Shown here: piece after piece, positions 17,055-26,688 of the stretch | Layout: the number at the start of each line of letters is the position of its first letter | Position numbering within the stretch: position 1 is the first letter of the stretch | Assembly (NCBI RefSeq): GCF_020034665.1 | Contig: NZ_JAIQDI010000001.1 | Coordinates: 1,922,001 to 1,986,000, forward strand | DNA: 64,000 nucleotides | DNA from: Niabella beijingensis | GTDB lineage: Bacteria > Bacteroidota > Bacteroidia > Chitinophagales > Chitinophagaceae | Direction of reading: 5' to 3' | Program-made: the position numbers and the translations under genes | Notes under the pieces: generated by a model | Databases searched by the model: none | Told to the model about the DNA's origin: nothing | What the model saw: only the letters and a program-made list of their open reading frames with translations

Positions 17055-18398
17055 CTATGCGATTTTCTTTGCATGGTTGTGGATCTTGCGGATCGCCTGT
17101 GCGATCTTGTCCATATCGGACCGGGGACCCAGCAGCATGGTTTGCGTAAACCATAACGCTTCGGTGGTCAGCCGGTCGTTCACCGGTGTCTGCAGGGTCT
17201 GATCCAGCCATTGCTGCATGCGCTTTTCCCCGTATATCTTTAAATAATGCGGGTTCTTTGCCAGGCCGGTCACATAATCTTCCTTGTTGATCATGCCATA
17301 TCCTGTTGAGGCAAACACCCCTTCGGCTGCAAGCGCATCCACAAATTTTTCTCTTGACATACCTGCAAAAGCCTTACTGTCGTACCGGAACATATACAGG
17401 TGATACGCACTCCGGGTGGTTCCCGGGTACAGCTTCGCGGGGATAATGCCGGGTATCTGGCTGAGCAGTTGCGTCAGATAAGCTGCGTTGGCGTTTCTTG
17501 TTTCGGTCTGTTGTTTTAACCGGGACAATTGTGAAAGCAGTATGGACGACTGGAACTCGGAGATTCGCAGGTTGGATCCGCGTGTACCGCTTCCGGTACC
17601 CAGGCCCGCCGAGTTGGCGCTTTGTCCCTGGTGGTGGAAGCTATAGCATTTCTGGTAGAACGTTTCGTCATTGGAAATAATGGCACCGCCTTCTCCGGAG
17701 TTCAGGTTCTTCGTGGCCTGGAAGCTGAACGCCCCGCCCAGTCCCCAGTTTCCCACCCCCTTGCCTTTCCATTCTGCCAGGTGCGCCTGGCAGGCGTCTT
17801 CCAGCATCGGGATGTTATGCTTCTTACTGATCTGTAGTACCGCATCGATATCAAAAGGCGATCCTCCGATATGCACCGGCAGCAAGGCTTTGGTGGCAGG
17901 TGTTATCGCCGCTTCAATCTTACGGGCGTCGATCTGGAACGATTCGATATCCGTGTCTACAAATACGGGCAGCGCGTAGTTCAGCACAATAACGTTGTAG
18001 GTAGCGATAAACGTATAGGGCGGCAGGATGACTTCGTCACCGGGGCCGATATCCAGCGCACCCAGCATGGCAAACAACGCATTGGTTCCGCTGGAAACCG
18101 CAAGCGCGTTTTTTGCTCCTGTGGCGGCTGCATAAGCTTTTTCAAAAGCAGCAGTTCTTGTATTATCGGCAAGACGCCCCCAAACGCCGCTTTTTACCAC
18201 ATTCATCAATCCGGTTTCTTCCAGTTGTCCGAATATCGGCCAGGAGGTGCCGATTGCCGGCATGGCCTTGCTGCCGCCGAGTATTGCCGGTGTTGCATTC
18301 GCTGTGGACCGCATCAGTACCGGCACGCCCGCAACGGCTCCTGCGCCCGCAAGGCCCAGACTGCTGATAAACCTGCGTCTGCTTGTTTTCTTTTCCAT
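17055..18398 (-). CDS. Tat-exported DegT/DnrJ/EryC1 family aminotransferase
   Basis: PLP-dependent sugar-aminotransferase family protein of 447 residues. The N terminus is a twin-arginine signal (KKTSRRRFISSLGLAGAGAVAGV), so the folded enzyme is exported with its cofactor, unusual for a family that mostly acts on nucleotide sugars in the cytoplasm. The core begins with WPIFGQLEETGLMNVV and AVSSGTNALFAML, has the aspartate segment MLEDACQAHLAEW, and the PLP lysine in FSFQATKNLNSGEGGA. The C-terminal half includes GTRGSNLRISEFQSSIL. It is the last gene of the operon, before a clear terminator. It may modify amino sugars or a surface glycan outside the cytoplasm; the true substrate is unknown. 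Confidence 0.9.
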   Translation of the reverse strand: MEKKTSRRRFISSLGLAGAGAVAGVPVLMRSTANATPAILGGSKAMPAIGTSWPIFGQLEETGLMNVVKSGVWGRLADNTRTAAFEKAYAAATGAKNALAVSSGTNALFAMLGALDIGPGDEVILPPYTFIATYNVIVLNYALPVFVDTDIESFQIDARKIEAAITPATKALLPVHIGGSPFDIDAVLQISKKHNIPMLEDACQAHLAEWKGKGVGNWGLGGAFSFQATKNLNSGEGGAIISNDETFYQKCYSFHHQGQSANSAGLGTGSGTRGSNLRISEFQSSILLSQLSRLKQQTETRNANAAYLTQLLSQIPGIIPAKLYPGTTRSAYHLYMFRYDSKAFAGMSREKFVDALAAEGVFASTGYGMINKEDYVTGLAKNPHYLKIYGEKRMQQWLDQTLQTPVNDRLTTEALWFTQTMLLGPRSDMDKIAQAIRKIHNHAKKIA

Positions 18399-18439
18399 GA
18401 TTAAAATTTTGTCTTTTGAAAATGATTAAATTATCGGGT

Positions 18440-19306
18440 TTATGATTCTTCGGTCAGTGTTTCGTTGTGAAATGCGATCAGTCCGCCGATAGCTGCCGGC
18501 AACACCGCTCCTACCTGGAAGCCGTGTTCTTCTGCTACCATCTGTAACTGTTCCTTAAAATGAAAGGCCACGGAGCCCAGTGCATTAAAACTAAATGATG
18601 TGGCTTCCGGATAATGGTCCACGATGTTCGTAAAAAAATCGTGGAACGCCGCTACAACAATAGCACTGCAATAGGCGTCTGTTATATGTTCTTTCAGGAA
18701 GCGTGCAAAACCGGCACAATATTTATTCGCTTCCGGCTCGGTATATACCTTGGTCAGCAGGTCCACTGCACTTAATCCGCAGGCGGTTTCAAACTGGTTC
18801 CGGAGTTGCGGTGGCATCCGGTCCCGGATAAAATCACCGATCACTTTTTTACCGATATAGGCCCCGCTGCCTTCATCACCCAGCAAAAAGCCCAGCGATT
18901 CAATATTGGCAATGATCTTTTTGCCATCGTATAAGCAGCTGTTGCTGCCTGTGCCCAGGATCGCAGCCATCCCTTGCTGCCGGTGTAACAGGGCCCTCGC
19001 AGCCGCCAGCAGGTCGGTCTCGATGCTAATACCTGCGTTGGTAAATACAGCAGACAATCCATTGATCAGCACCGCATCGGTTTCTGCCGCATAACCGCCA
19101 CCGGCGCTGTAAAAAAACAGTTCCTTTACCTGCTCCCGGTCCGCCAGTATGGCTGGTGGCAGGGATGTCCGGAGCGACGCTGTCATTTCCGCTGCTTTGA
19201 TATAGAACGGGTGATACCCGCTGGTCTCAAAAAGTTCCGGTTCCTTATCCACCTGTATCCGGCACCAGGATGTTCTGGTAGCGCCTCCGTCTGCGATTAT
19301 CGTCAT
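18440..19306 (-). CDS. BadF/BadG/BcrA/BcrD-type amino-sugar kinase (GlcNAc/MurNAc kinase)
   Basis: ASKHA-fold sugar kinase of 288 residues. Phosphate-binding motif DGGATRTSW at the N terminus, adenosine/phosphate loops in AAILGTGSNSCLYDGK and GFLLGDEGSGAYIGKKVI. This family includes N-acetylglucosamine kinases and the MurK kinases that phosphorylate both GlcNAc and MurNAc. Placement in an operon with MurQ makes 6-phosphorylation of MurNAc (and GlcNAc) after uptake by the MFS porter the likely reaction. It lies 28 bp after the GH20 gene and 41 bp before the aminotransferase. It is cytoplasmic, with no signal sequence. GlcNAc-only specificity cannot be excluded from sequence. Confidence 0.85.
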   Translation of the reverse strand: MTIIADGGATRTSWCRIQVDKEPELFETSGYHPFYIKAAEMTASLRTSLPPAILADREQVKELFFYSAGGGYAAETDAVLINGLSAVFTNAGISIETDLLAAARALLHRQQGMAAILGTGSNSCLYDGKKIIANIESLGFLLGDEGSGAYIGKKVIGDFIRDRMPPQLRNQFETACGLSAVDLLTKVYTEPEANKYCAGFARFLKEHITDAYCSAIVVAAFHDFFTNIVDHYPEATSFSFNALGSVAFHFKEQLQMVAEEHGFQVGAVLPAAIGGLIAFHNETLTEES

Positions 19307-19334
19307 GTTTATTTTTTAAAATGTTGCATCCTGT

Positions 19335-21203
19335 TTAACCCGGATTCTGAAAGACCGTCGTTGTCACCACACTCCGCTTACCGGAAGGCGTTATAGCGAC
19401 CGTCTTAAGCAGCCGTTTTTCTCCTTTTTCCAGTTTCAGGATCACCGGATCCCTGTACAAATAATCTGCTTCACCGGGCTGCTGTCCGTCAAAATTGTAA
19501 AAGATGCGCGCACCTTTTACCGGCGGGCTCAATACAATTTTGAACGATGCCCCGGAAAGCGTGGTATCGGAAACACCACCCGGCTCCGGCACACGATAGT
19601 TCCGTTGGGTACCGTCCAGCCAGGCCAGGTGTTCCGGCAGCCGTTCTTCAAAAAAGGATACGGAATCTTTCCGGTCCTTTGGCGTCCATGCCACTTCGGC
19701 CAGTGCCAGCAATCTTGGATAAAGCATGTACTCCACTTTTTGGGGAGTGTTCATGTGCTCGGTCCACAATGCACCGCTGACACCAACGATTAGTTTCTTT
19801 TGTGCCGCTGTCAGTGCTCCGGGATCCGGGTCATAGCTGTATACCAGTGCCAGTGGGTTATATCCCCATTCTATGGCATACGGTTCCTGTTCGCGTTTTC
19901 CCTGTATATAATCAAAATAAAGAGGAGTAACCGGCGACATCACTACCTGGTGATTCAGCTTTGCTGCTTTGATACCTTCCTTAATATCGCGCCAGCACAT
20001 CACCATCGTATTTTCCGGAAGCCCGCCCTCCATGATCTCATCCCATCCGATGGCCGTTCTCCCTTGCTTATTTAAGAAGCGTTCCATCCGTTGCATAAAA
20101 TAACTCTGAAGCTCAAACTCATCTTTCAGATGCTGATCCCTGATGCGCTTTTGACAGAAGGAACATTTTTTCCACCGTTCCTTCGGGCATTCATCACCAC
20201 CTATGTGGATGATCCTGGAAGGGAACAGCGCCATCACTTCCGTCAGCACATCTTCGAGAAACCGGAAGGTGCTTTCTTTTCCGGCGCAATAGACATCCTC
20301 ATAGATCCCCCATTTTTCGGCAACCTGGTAAGGTCCGGGATCACTGCCGCAACCCAGGTAGGGATAAGATGCCAGTGCCGCCAGGGAATGACCGGGCATT
20401 TCAATTTCCGGGATGATGGTCACCTGCCGTGCTGCCGCATAAGCTACCACTTCTTTGATCTGTTCCTGCGTATAATAGCCGCCATAAGGCTGATGATCCT
20501 GTCCTTCATAGGCTTCATTCGCATTACTGATTTGGCTGCTTGCACGAATTGATCCGATCTGTGTGAGCTTCGGATATTTTTTTATTTCGATCCGCCAGCC
20601 GTGATCTTCTGTCAGGTGCCAGTGGTATACATTCATCTTATACCGCGCCAGCATATCGATCTGGCTTTTGATGAACGATACCGGGAAGATATGATATCCC
20701 ACATCCTGCATAATTCCCCTGTAGGCATACCGCGGCCGGTCGGTAATTTCCATACAGGGCAAACGGCGTGTGCCAGAATATTTTTCCATCAGCTGGATCA
20801 GGGATTGCAATCCGTAAAACAAACCGGCTTCTGCTCCGGAGATCTCGATCTTCTGTGGTGTGATCGTCAGCCGGTATCCTTCTTTTCCGAGATGCGGCGC
20901 CGGCCGGCTGGTAAATACAATAGCACTGCTGCCTTGTGCACCACTGTTCTTACGGATCGCGGGCTTTAGTGCCAATTCCTGTTCTATAAAACGGCCCAGG
21001 TGCGTGGCCTGTTGCTGTGCGACCCCGTCACTATACAGGATCACGGTCGCCTTACCAATATGGAATGTGCCCGGAAGCCACTTCACCTCCGCAGGTGCTG
21101 GTATGATACCCGGATCTTCTTCTGCAGTACGGGCATAGACACTACCGGTCATTATAACCAGGCTTATATACAGGAACAGTTGTCGTATTAAATAATTTTT
21201 CAT
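19335..21203 (-). CDS. Beta-N-acetylhexosaminidase, GH20
   Basis: Exported exo-hexosaminidase of 622 residues with a signal peptide (LFLYISLVIMTGSVYA). The order is a GH20b alpha/beta domain (about 30-155), then the catalytic TIM barrel from RPRYAYRGIMQDVGYH, with NVYHWHLTEDHGWR, IIPEIEMPGH and the catalytic Asp337-Glu338 pair in HIGGDECPKERW, and WTEHMNTP near the barrel end; a short C-terminal Fn3-like or chitobiase C domain follows (ARIFYNFDGQQP). Substrate-assisted retaining mechanism: it releases terminal GlcNAc or GalNAc. In the operon it supplies free GlcNAc to the porter and kinase. Confidence 0.94.
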   Translation of the reverse strand: MKNYLIRQLFLYISLVIMTGSVYARTAEEDPGIIPAPAEVKWLPGTFHIGKATVILYSDGVAQQQATHLGRFIEQELALKPAIRKNSGAQGSSAIVFTSRPAPHLGKEGYRLTITPQKIEISGAEAGLFYGLQSLIQLMEKYSGTRRLPCMEITDRPRYAYRGIMQDVGYHIFPVSFIKSQIDMLARYKMNVYHWHLTEDHGWRIEIKKYPKLTQIGSIRASSQISNANEAYEGQDHQPYGGYYTQEQIKEVVAYAAARQVTIIPEIEMPGHSLAALASYPYLGCGSDPGPYQVAEKWGIYEDVYCAGKESTFRFLEDVLTEVMALFPSRIIHIGGDECPKERWKKCSFCQKRIRDQHLKDEFELQSYFMQRMERFLNKQGRTAIGWDEIMEGGLPENTMVMCWRDIKEGIKAAKLNHQVVMSPVTPLYFDYIQGKREQEPYAIEWGYNPLALVYSYDPDPGALTAAQKKLIVGVSGALWTEHMNTPQKVEYMLYPRLLALAEVAWTPKDRKDSVSFFEERLPEHLAWLDGTQRNYRVPEPGGVSDTTLSGASFKIVLSPPVKGARIFYNFDGQQPGEADYLYRDPVILKLEKGEKRLLKTVAITPSGKRSVVTTTVFQNPG

Positions 21204-21232
21204 TCTTTTTTGATCAATACATGATGCGGAGT

Positions 21233-22546
21233 TTACTCCGGTTTTAGTGCTACAGATACCTCCTTGTGATCGGCCCCAGTCTGCCCGGCAATACTTTTTA
21301 TTTTTTTCAGGCGTGCCCGGCTAAAAAGCGCATACAGTCCAATTGCGATATAGCAGGGCACTACGATCCAGTAGGCCAGCTTCGGATCAAATACATCCGA
21401 TAATCTTCCGTACAAAAGCGGAACCAGCGCCCCTCCGGCGATGGCCATGATCAGCAGGGCAGACCCCGTTTTGGTATGCCGGCCCAGACCGGTGATCGCC
21501 AGCGGCCAGATCGACGGCCACATCAGCGAATTTGCCAGTCCGAGTAACGCAATAAAAACCACCGACACCACACCGGTGGTATGGATGGCGGCCAGTGAAA
21601 AAATGATGCCCAGCACCGCAGACACCGTCAATGCCTGTACCTGGGAGCAATACCGGGGTATACAAATAATGCCGATGATATAACCGATCAGCATACAAAA
21701 CAATGTAAAGGAAGAAAAGAATTTGGCCGTATTCAATGCGATCCCCGTCCAGGCACCATAACTGATGATCGTGTTCCCCGCGATCACCTCCACACCCACA
21801 TACAGGAACAGTGTTACTACGCCCAGCAACAATTGCGGATATTGCAGCACGCTCTTTCTATCCGGCTGTGCGGATGCAGCATTTTCTTCGGCCTTTTCCT
21901 CTTCCGGTTCCGGCAAGGAGATCTTATAAAACCAGATACTCAATAGCAGCAGCGCGGCAGCGATGATACCATAGGGCAGCATCACTTTTGATGCCAGTGC
22001 ATTTAACGCCGCTTCTTTCTCCATCGTGCCCAGTGCTTCCACCTGTGTTTTAACGGCATCTGCATCATCCAGCACGATCTTGCCCAGGATATAGGGGGCG
22101 AGGATTCCGGCAAAACCGTTACAGATCCCCATGATGCTCATCCTTCTGGCAGCGCTCTCTGCCGGGCCCAATACCGTCACATAAGGATTCGCAGCTGTTT
22201 GCAGTATGGCCAGTCCGGCCCCCTGTACAAAAAGACCTGCCAGGAAAAAGGGATAGGTCCGGTATAAGGCCCCGGGAATAAACAGCAGGGATCCGCACAT
22301 CATGATAAACAAGCCCAATGAGATCCCTTTTTTAAATCCGGTGTATTTTAAGATCCATCCCCCGGGAAGCGCCATTACGAAATAAGAAATATAAAAAGCA
22401 AAGGAGACCAGCTGCGCCTGAAAATTATTAAGCTCGCAGGCAAGCTGCAGATACGGGATCAGTACCGAACAGACCCAGGTGATAAATCCGAAAATAAAGA
22501 ATAACACGCCGATGCTGATGATCGGTTTATTTGATTGCTGTTCCAT
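21233..22546 (-). CDS. MFS sugar/H+ symporter (FucP/NagP-like)
   Basis: Inner-membrane transporter of 437 residues with about twelve hydrophobic helices. It has the FucP-group features GVLFFIFGFITWVCSVLIPY in helix 1, LPGGWILKYTGFKKGISLG between helices 2 and 3, and LFVQGAGLAILQTAANPYV in helix 4. Members import fucose, galactose, glucose or N-acetylglucosamine with protons. Sitting between the hexosaminidase and the MurQ/kinase pair, it most likely brings GlcNAc and/or MurNAc across the inner membrane. Its start codon overlaps the stop of the upstream ceramidase-like gene by one base, indicating translational coupling. Confidence 0.9.
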   Translation of the reverse strand: MEQQSNKPIISIGVLFFIFGFITWVCSVLIPYLQLACELNNFQAQLVSFAFYISYFVMALPGGWILKYTGFKKGISLGLFIMMCGSLLFIPGALYRTYPFFLAGLFVQGAGLAILQTAANPYVTVLGPAESAARRMSIMGICNGFAGILAPYILGKIVLDDADAVKTQVEALGTMEKEAALNALASKVMLPYGIIAAALLLLSIWFYKISLPEPEEEKAEENAASAQPDRKSVLQYPQLLLGVVTLFLYVGVEVIAGNTIISYGAWTGIALNTAKFFSSFTLFCMLIGYIIGIICIPRYCSQVQALTVSAVLGIIFSLAAIHTTGVVSVVFIALLGLANSLMWPSIWPLAITGLGRHTKTGSALLIMAIAGGALVPLLYGRLSDVFDPKLAYWIVVPCYIAIGLYALFSRARLKKIKSIAGQTGADHKEVSVALKPE

Positions 22547-24480
22547 TAGTTGATTGCATTCATTTTTTTCACACCCTCCATGATAACATCGAAAACATTT
22601 TCCGGAAAGAAGCCGGGCTGGCCATACCAGTAAAACGAATCAAACCCTTCGTAGGTCCCGGCCCTTATATGCTTGTATGTGGGCAGATAGCTGTCCACAC
22701 TGTTGCAATAACCTGCTACGGTCACCAGCTTTCCGGGGTACATTTTTTTTATGCCCAGACTGTAATCGGTAACCACTTCCCGGGAAAGACCCACCAGGTT
22801 CCAGTTCCCGATATGGATCGTTTGCACATACACCGGCATAACCGCGGGCACTTTACCGGCATCCAGTTTTTGCAACATCAGGTCGGCCCAGCGTTTATTT
22901 TTTTCTATCCCCACATTCCCGGTCTGGTTGTTGGCCTCCCTGAACCGCAGCAGCGAGTCCCGGGAGGGAAGTTTTACGGGAAATTCAATAGTAGATTGTT
23001 TTGATTGAAGACCACCACTGACAATGGTTCCGGTTTGTTCCAGTAATGTATGAATAGCTCCGGCCAGCTTTTCAGCAGTAACTGCCGGATCATTGTCTGC
23101 CGGGTTGATATCCCCCGCGCATCCCTGTATAAAAATGCTGTTATCGATACCATATTTTTTTTGCAGCAGCTCACGTGTTATGGAAGGATAGTTACCGCTG
23201 AGCTTAAGGAATCCTGTGGCCTGGTTATTAAACACCGGGTGACAGCCTACCAGAAATAATACGGTTTGTTTTCCGGTCTGCCGGCTCACGATCTTCAATA
23301 CATCCAGGTCATCATCATAACTGGCCACTTCGCGGCTTAATGAACGGTTGACCCCGATCGGCGCCTTTCCACGCAGAAAGGTAATTGTTGAAGGCTGCAT
23401 TCGTTTTAAAGCATCCCCTGCGGCCTGCAGCACCGCCTTCTGCACCACTCCGTAAAGAAAAAGGGTATCGGGTTTTTGAAGATGCGGCGACCAGGTACTG
23501 TAATCCTGTGCCGACGGACCGAAATGCGTATGGGAGGCATTGATCAGGATATCTGCTTCGGGTATCTGATACTTCGCGGCGATCTCCCGTTTAATCCGGT
23601 TGGTAAAAGAACCGTCGACACCGCAAAGGTCCAGTGCTGCAAGGATGATCTTACGGTTGCCCTGTCCGATGGCCAATGCCGTTGTCCGCAGGTTGTGCTC
23701 GGTATTCTGCCTGCTGTAGTACAGTTTACCTTCCGACAACCCGATCAGGCGCTTGTGCGCAATGGCAAGAGCGGAGATCTTTATGTCATACCCGTTATTA
23801 TCGAACCGTGCGATCTTGGTCCATATACCCGGATGGCCGGTATCAATGCGGTAAAGTTCGTCTGCCGCTGTAAGACCGATGAGGCGCCCTGAAGACACCA
23901 CCAGCTGTTTCAGGCCCTGCAGCCGGCTGAAAAAAGTCCAGGCCCCGGCAGCGCCCTGCAATGACCGGTAGTATACACCGCCGTCGGTTGTAAGGCCATA
24001 CAAACCTGCGGCTGTGGCCGTAACGGACACCAGTTCCAAACTGTTCTTAAGCAGCCGGAATCGCGGGTTGGCGCTTATTGCAGCCTGGTATAACAATCCC
24101 GCATCCGACAAAACAAAGAGTGCGGTATTGTTTGCAGCGATGGCGGTAAAATGTTTATCAGCAGCTATGGATCGCCAGCGCAGGGGCTGATCGCTGTAAG
24201 CCGCCGACAATAACACTCCTTTTTCATCCAATGCAAACAGCTGCCGGTCATTTCCTGCTATCGCAGCAATATTTTCCGGCTGATCCAGCGCGATCCATTC
24301 CAGTGAGAACCGCCCCTCACCAGGTGCACCATAACCGGCCAGCGCTATTGAAAACAGCTCTTCGGACGGCTCGATCGACGCACTGCCATAGCCCACCCTG
24401 TAAGTTGTTTGCGCTGCCGGATTGTTCACAAAGAACAGGAGCGCTGCCCAGACCAGTAAATATTGTTTGTACTCCTTCAT
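22546..24480 (-). CDS. Neutral ceramidase-like protein with inserted five-repeat beta-propeller
   Basis: Exported protein of 644 residues (signal peptide to about residue 23). The ceramidase N-terminal domain opens as usual (GYGSASIEPSE, LAGYGAPGEG) but is interrupted at about residue 58 by a roughly 200-residue insert. The insert has five repeats of the kind IAAIAGNDRQLFALDEKG, beginning near residues 71, 111, 151, 191 and 235, a spacing that fits a tachylectin-2-like five-bladed propeller. The ceramidase fold resumes at about 263 with KIILAALDLCGVDG and the zinc-site motif NASHTHFGPS (317-322), then VGCHPVFNN and QGCAGDINPADND. True ceramidases split N-acyl bonds of sphingolipids; here an amidase on N-acyl amino sugars or lipids is possible but unproven. 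It sits within the amino-sugar operon, 25 bp from murQ. Confidence 0.82.
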   Translation of the reverse strand: MKEYKQYLLVWAALLFFVNNPAAQTTYRVGYGSASIEPSEELFSIALAGYGAPGEGRFSLEWIALDQPENIAAIAGNDRQLFALDEKGVLLSAAYSDQPLRWRSIAADKHFTAIAANNTALFVLSDAGLLYQAAISANPRFRLLKNSLELVSVTATAAGLYGLTTDGGVYYRSLQGAAGAWTFFSRLQGLKQLVVSSGRLIGLTAADELYRIDTGHPGIWTKIARFDNNGYDIKISALAIAHKRLIGLSEGKLYYSRQNTEHNLRTTALAIGQGNRKIILAALDLCGVDGSFTNRIKREIAAKYQIPEADILINASHTHFGPSAQDYSTWSPHLQKPDTLFLYGVVQKAVLQAAGDALKRMQPSTITFLRGKAPIGVNRSLSREVASYDDDLDVLKIVSRQTGKQTVLFLVGCHPVFNNQATGFLKLSGNYPSITRELLQKKYGIDNSIFIQGCAGDINPADNDPAVTAEKLAGAIHTLLEQTGTIVSGGLQSKQSTIEFPVKLPSRDSLLRFREANNQTGNVGIEKNKRWADLMLQKLDAGKVPAVMPVYVQTIHIGNWNLVGLSREVVTDYSLGIKKMYPGKLVTVAGYCNSVDSYLPTYKHIRAGTYEGFDSFYWYGQPGFFPENVFDVIMEGVKKMNAIN

Positions 24481-24505
24481 TACGAAATGTTTTTATTACC
24501 CGTAG

Positions 24506-25327
24506 CTATTGTTTTGAACCTTCGCGCAATTGCAGCAGTGCCTTTTTCACACTTCCGTTGGACAGAAGCAGCGCTTTTGCTTCCTCATAATTATCAATGC
24601 CTGCTTTTTTCATCAGTATTTTAACCGCTCTGTCGGTTATTTTATCATTGATCAGCTTTACATTGACCATGCTGTTGTCTTCCACACGGCCCAGCCGGAT
24701 CATTACTGTTGTTGAGATCATATCAAACAACATCTTCTGTGCCGTACCGCATTTCATCCGGGTGCTTCCGGTGATGAATTCCGGTCCGGTAATGACCTCC
24801 ACCGGCCATTTTGCCTGTGCTGCAACCGGTGACCCGGGATTGCTCACAATACAGCCGGTTCCCGCACCAAGGCGGCCTGCTTCCTTTAACCCTGCCAGAA
24901 CAAAAGGGGTTGTTCCGCTGGCAGAAATCCCCAACACAAAATCATTTGCAGAAATGCCTGCCTTCCGGATCTGCTCCAGCGCATCCGCTACATCATCTTC
25001 CTTTTCTTCCAGTGCCAGCACCAGCTTGTCTACGCCTCCCGCCAGGATCACATTCACACGGTCTGGTTCTATGCCATAGGTAGTGGGAAGTTCGATGGCA
25101 TCCAGCACCGATAACCGGCCACCACTGCCCGCACCGAGGTAGAACATTCTCCCCCCTCCTTTTAGCGTACGCACGATTTCTTTTATCAGTTCCGTAACCT
25201 GCGGCAGTGCCTTTTCTATGGCCCCGGCTACTTTGGCATCTTCCTGGTTGATCCAGGTAACGAGTTCTTCAACGGAGCGGTTTTCCAGGTTATTGTAAAG
25301 AGAAGGCTGTTCTGTAATACGATTCAT
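24506..25327 (-). CDS. murQ: N-acetylmuramic acid 6-phosphate etherase
   Basis: MurQ cleaves the lactyl ether of MurNAc-6-phosphate to GlcNAc-6-phosphate and D-lactate in the cytoplasm, the key step in recycling peptidoglycan sugar. The sequence (273 residues) is a single SIS fold with LGAGSGGRLSVLDAIELPTTYG, which carries the catalytic Glu region, and ISASGTTPFVLAGLKEAG, SNPGSPVAAQA and TRMKCGTAQKMLFDMIST, all hallmark MurQ blocks. A short helical C-terminal domain ends the protein. Its place between sugar hydrolases, a transporter and a BadF-type kinase in one operon indicates catabolism of imported MurNAc-containing material. No nagA or nagB lies in the window, so later steps are encoded elsewhere. 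Confidence 0.94.
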   Translation of the reverse strand: MNRITEQPSLYNNLENRSVEELVTWINQEDAKVAGAIEKALPQVTELIKEIVRTLKGGGRMFYLGAGSGGRLSVLDAIELPTTYGIEPDRVNVILAGGVDKLVLALEEKEDDVADALEQIRKAGISANDFVLGISASGTTPFVLAGLKEAGRLGAGTGCIVSNPGSPVAAQAKWPVEVITGPEFITGSTRMKCGTAQKMLFDMISTTVMIRLGRVEDNSMVNVKLINDKITDRAVKILMKKAGIDNYEEAKALLLSNGSVKKALLQLREGSKQ

Positions 25328-25438
25328 ACATTTTATTTTTTAAAAGCGTTTTTCAAATACTGTCTGATGGATTCATTAAAATTTTGCTGCGATATTTTAA
25401 GGCTTGTTTAGTAATTTTTCCATTTCATTTATATTTCT

Positions 25439-26638
25439 TCAATTCGCAATACCCGTCAGGCGCTCCTTCAGTGGCTGAAGCAGCGGAAGACCGCTTTCCG
25501 GTTTGTCGAGATAGAAGTATGCCGTTGCGGAATAGTTATCCTTTCTAAAGAAATTCACCCATCCATTGGGAAAATGGCTGTCGGTCAGCGCCGGCGGCTG
25601 CTTCATAGCTGCCAGGTTCCATTGCTTTCCGTAATCGGAAGCCGTTACGGATACCGGAATTAAAGCCGCTCCCTTTTTAAAGATACTACGGACACCCGCC
25701 AGGTTATCTCCCCCCATTTGCTGAACCGATACCCTGCAGTTATTCTTAAAATAAACCGGATCGGGAACATGGTAGCGGTAAAATGTCCAGCACCTGCTTT
25801 TTTCATCCGCCGACAGGCAACCGGTATAATCATTCACAAATGTTCCCTGCCCCCATCCTGTCCCCAGATAGTCTTCAGTACCCGTTCCCACGAGGCTGGG
25901 ATAAGTATGATCCCCATCCAGATAAATTTTCACCTCGCCTTCACCCCACCAGCTGTTCCCATAGCTGCTGTCCGTTATAATTCCGAAATTCGCCCCCAGG
26001 AAGCGTCCCTGGCCCTGTATCTCAGGGAGGACCGCAAAGTCATCCCCCAATGAAGTATGCACATTGTTACTCCAGAAAGTATGAAAATACAGGGCTCCCT
26101 TCTCCAGTGATTTCACTTTGAGAAAATTCACATCAAAGAAAAGGGTTTGTACAGCTGGGGACTCATTGGTGAGCACGATCCTTGCTTCTTTTTTAAATGG
26201 CATAGGGATAAAGCAATTAAAAGATTTTCCTTCCGCCTCCGAGAAAAAAGCATTCTGGAATGCCGTCATCCTGCCCAGGCCCATACCAAAAAAATCGCCC
26301 AGCGGCGCACTAACAGCCGGACGTTCGGCGCCATCCCAGTAGATATCGATACGTACCGATCGCAGTGTCCTTGGCGAACGATCGGCAATGGTCATCCATA
26401 TCCGTTTAATAATACCGGTAGTATGCACATTGAACAGCTCCTTACTTTGTCCCGGTTGTATATTATCCCAGGCATGTCCCTTGGCTCCGTTATTCTCTTT
26501 GCCGCCCTGTCCCTTTTTGCCCGTAGGGTTTTCAAAACTCACCCAGGAGGTTTCCGTATCTTCAGGAAACTGAAACAGCTCCTGCCCCGATAACAGCAAG
26601 GGAAAAAATGCGATAAAGCATACTATATATTTTTTCAT
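25439..26638 (-). CDS. DUF2961 / glycoside hydrolase family 172 protein
   Basis: Secreted 399-residue protein with signal peptide MKKYIVCFIAFFPLLLSGQ. The DUF2961 fold, now GH172, shows as two jelly-roll halves with GIIKRIWMTI, IDIYWDGAERPAVSAPLGDFFG and the conserved ending block GTGTEDYLGTGWGQGTF, then CWTFYRYHVPDPVYF. GH172 enzymes characterised elsewhere act on fructofuranose and arabinofuranose links. In this amino-sugar operon the substrate is uncertain. A 110-bp gap separates it from murQ downstream, the widest in the operon, but I found no promoter there. Confidence 0.88.
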   Translation of the reverse strand: MKKYIVCFIAFFPLLLSGQELFQFPEDTETSWVSFENPTGKKGQGGKENNGAKGHAWDNIQPGQSKELFNVHTTGIIKRIWMTIADRSPRTLRSVRIDIYWDGAERPAVSAPLGDFFGMGLGRMTAFQNAFFSEAEGKSFNCFIPMPFKKEARIVLTNESPAVQTLFFDVNFLKVKSLEKGALYFHTFWSNNVHTSLGDDFAVLPEIQGQGRFLGANFGIITDSSYGNSWWGEGEVKIYLDGDHTYPSLVGTGTEDYLGTGWGQGTFVNDYTGCLSADEKSRCWTFYRYHVPDPVYFKNNCRVSVQQMGGDNLAGVRSIFKKGAALIPVSVTASDYGKQWNLAAMKQPPALTDSHFPNGWVNFFRKDNYSATAYFYLDKPESGLPLLQPLKERLTGIAN

Positions 26639-26688
26639 TGTTCAAGGTTTAAACGGCTGTTTTCTTTTTTGAATGCATCCGGGTCCTG

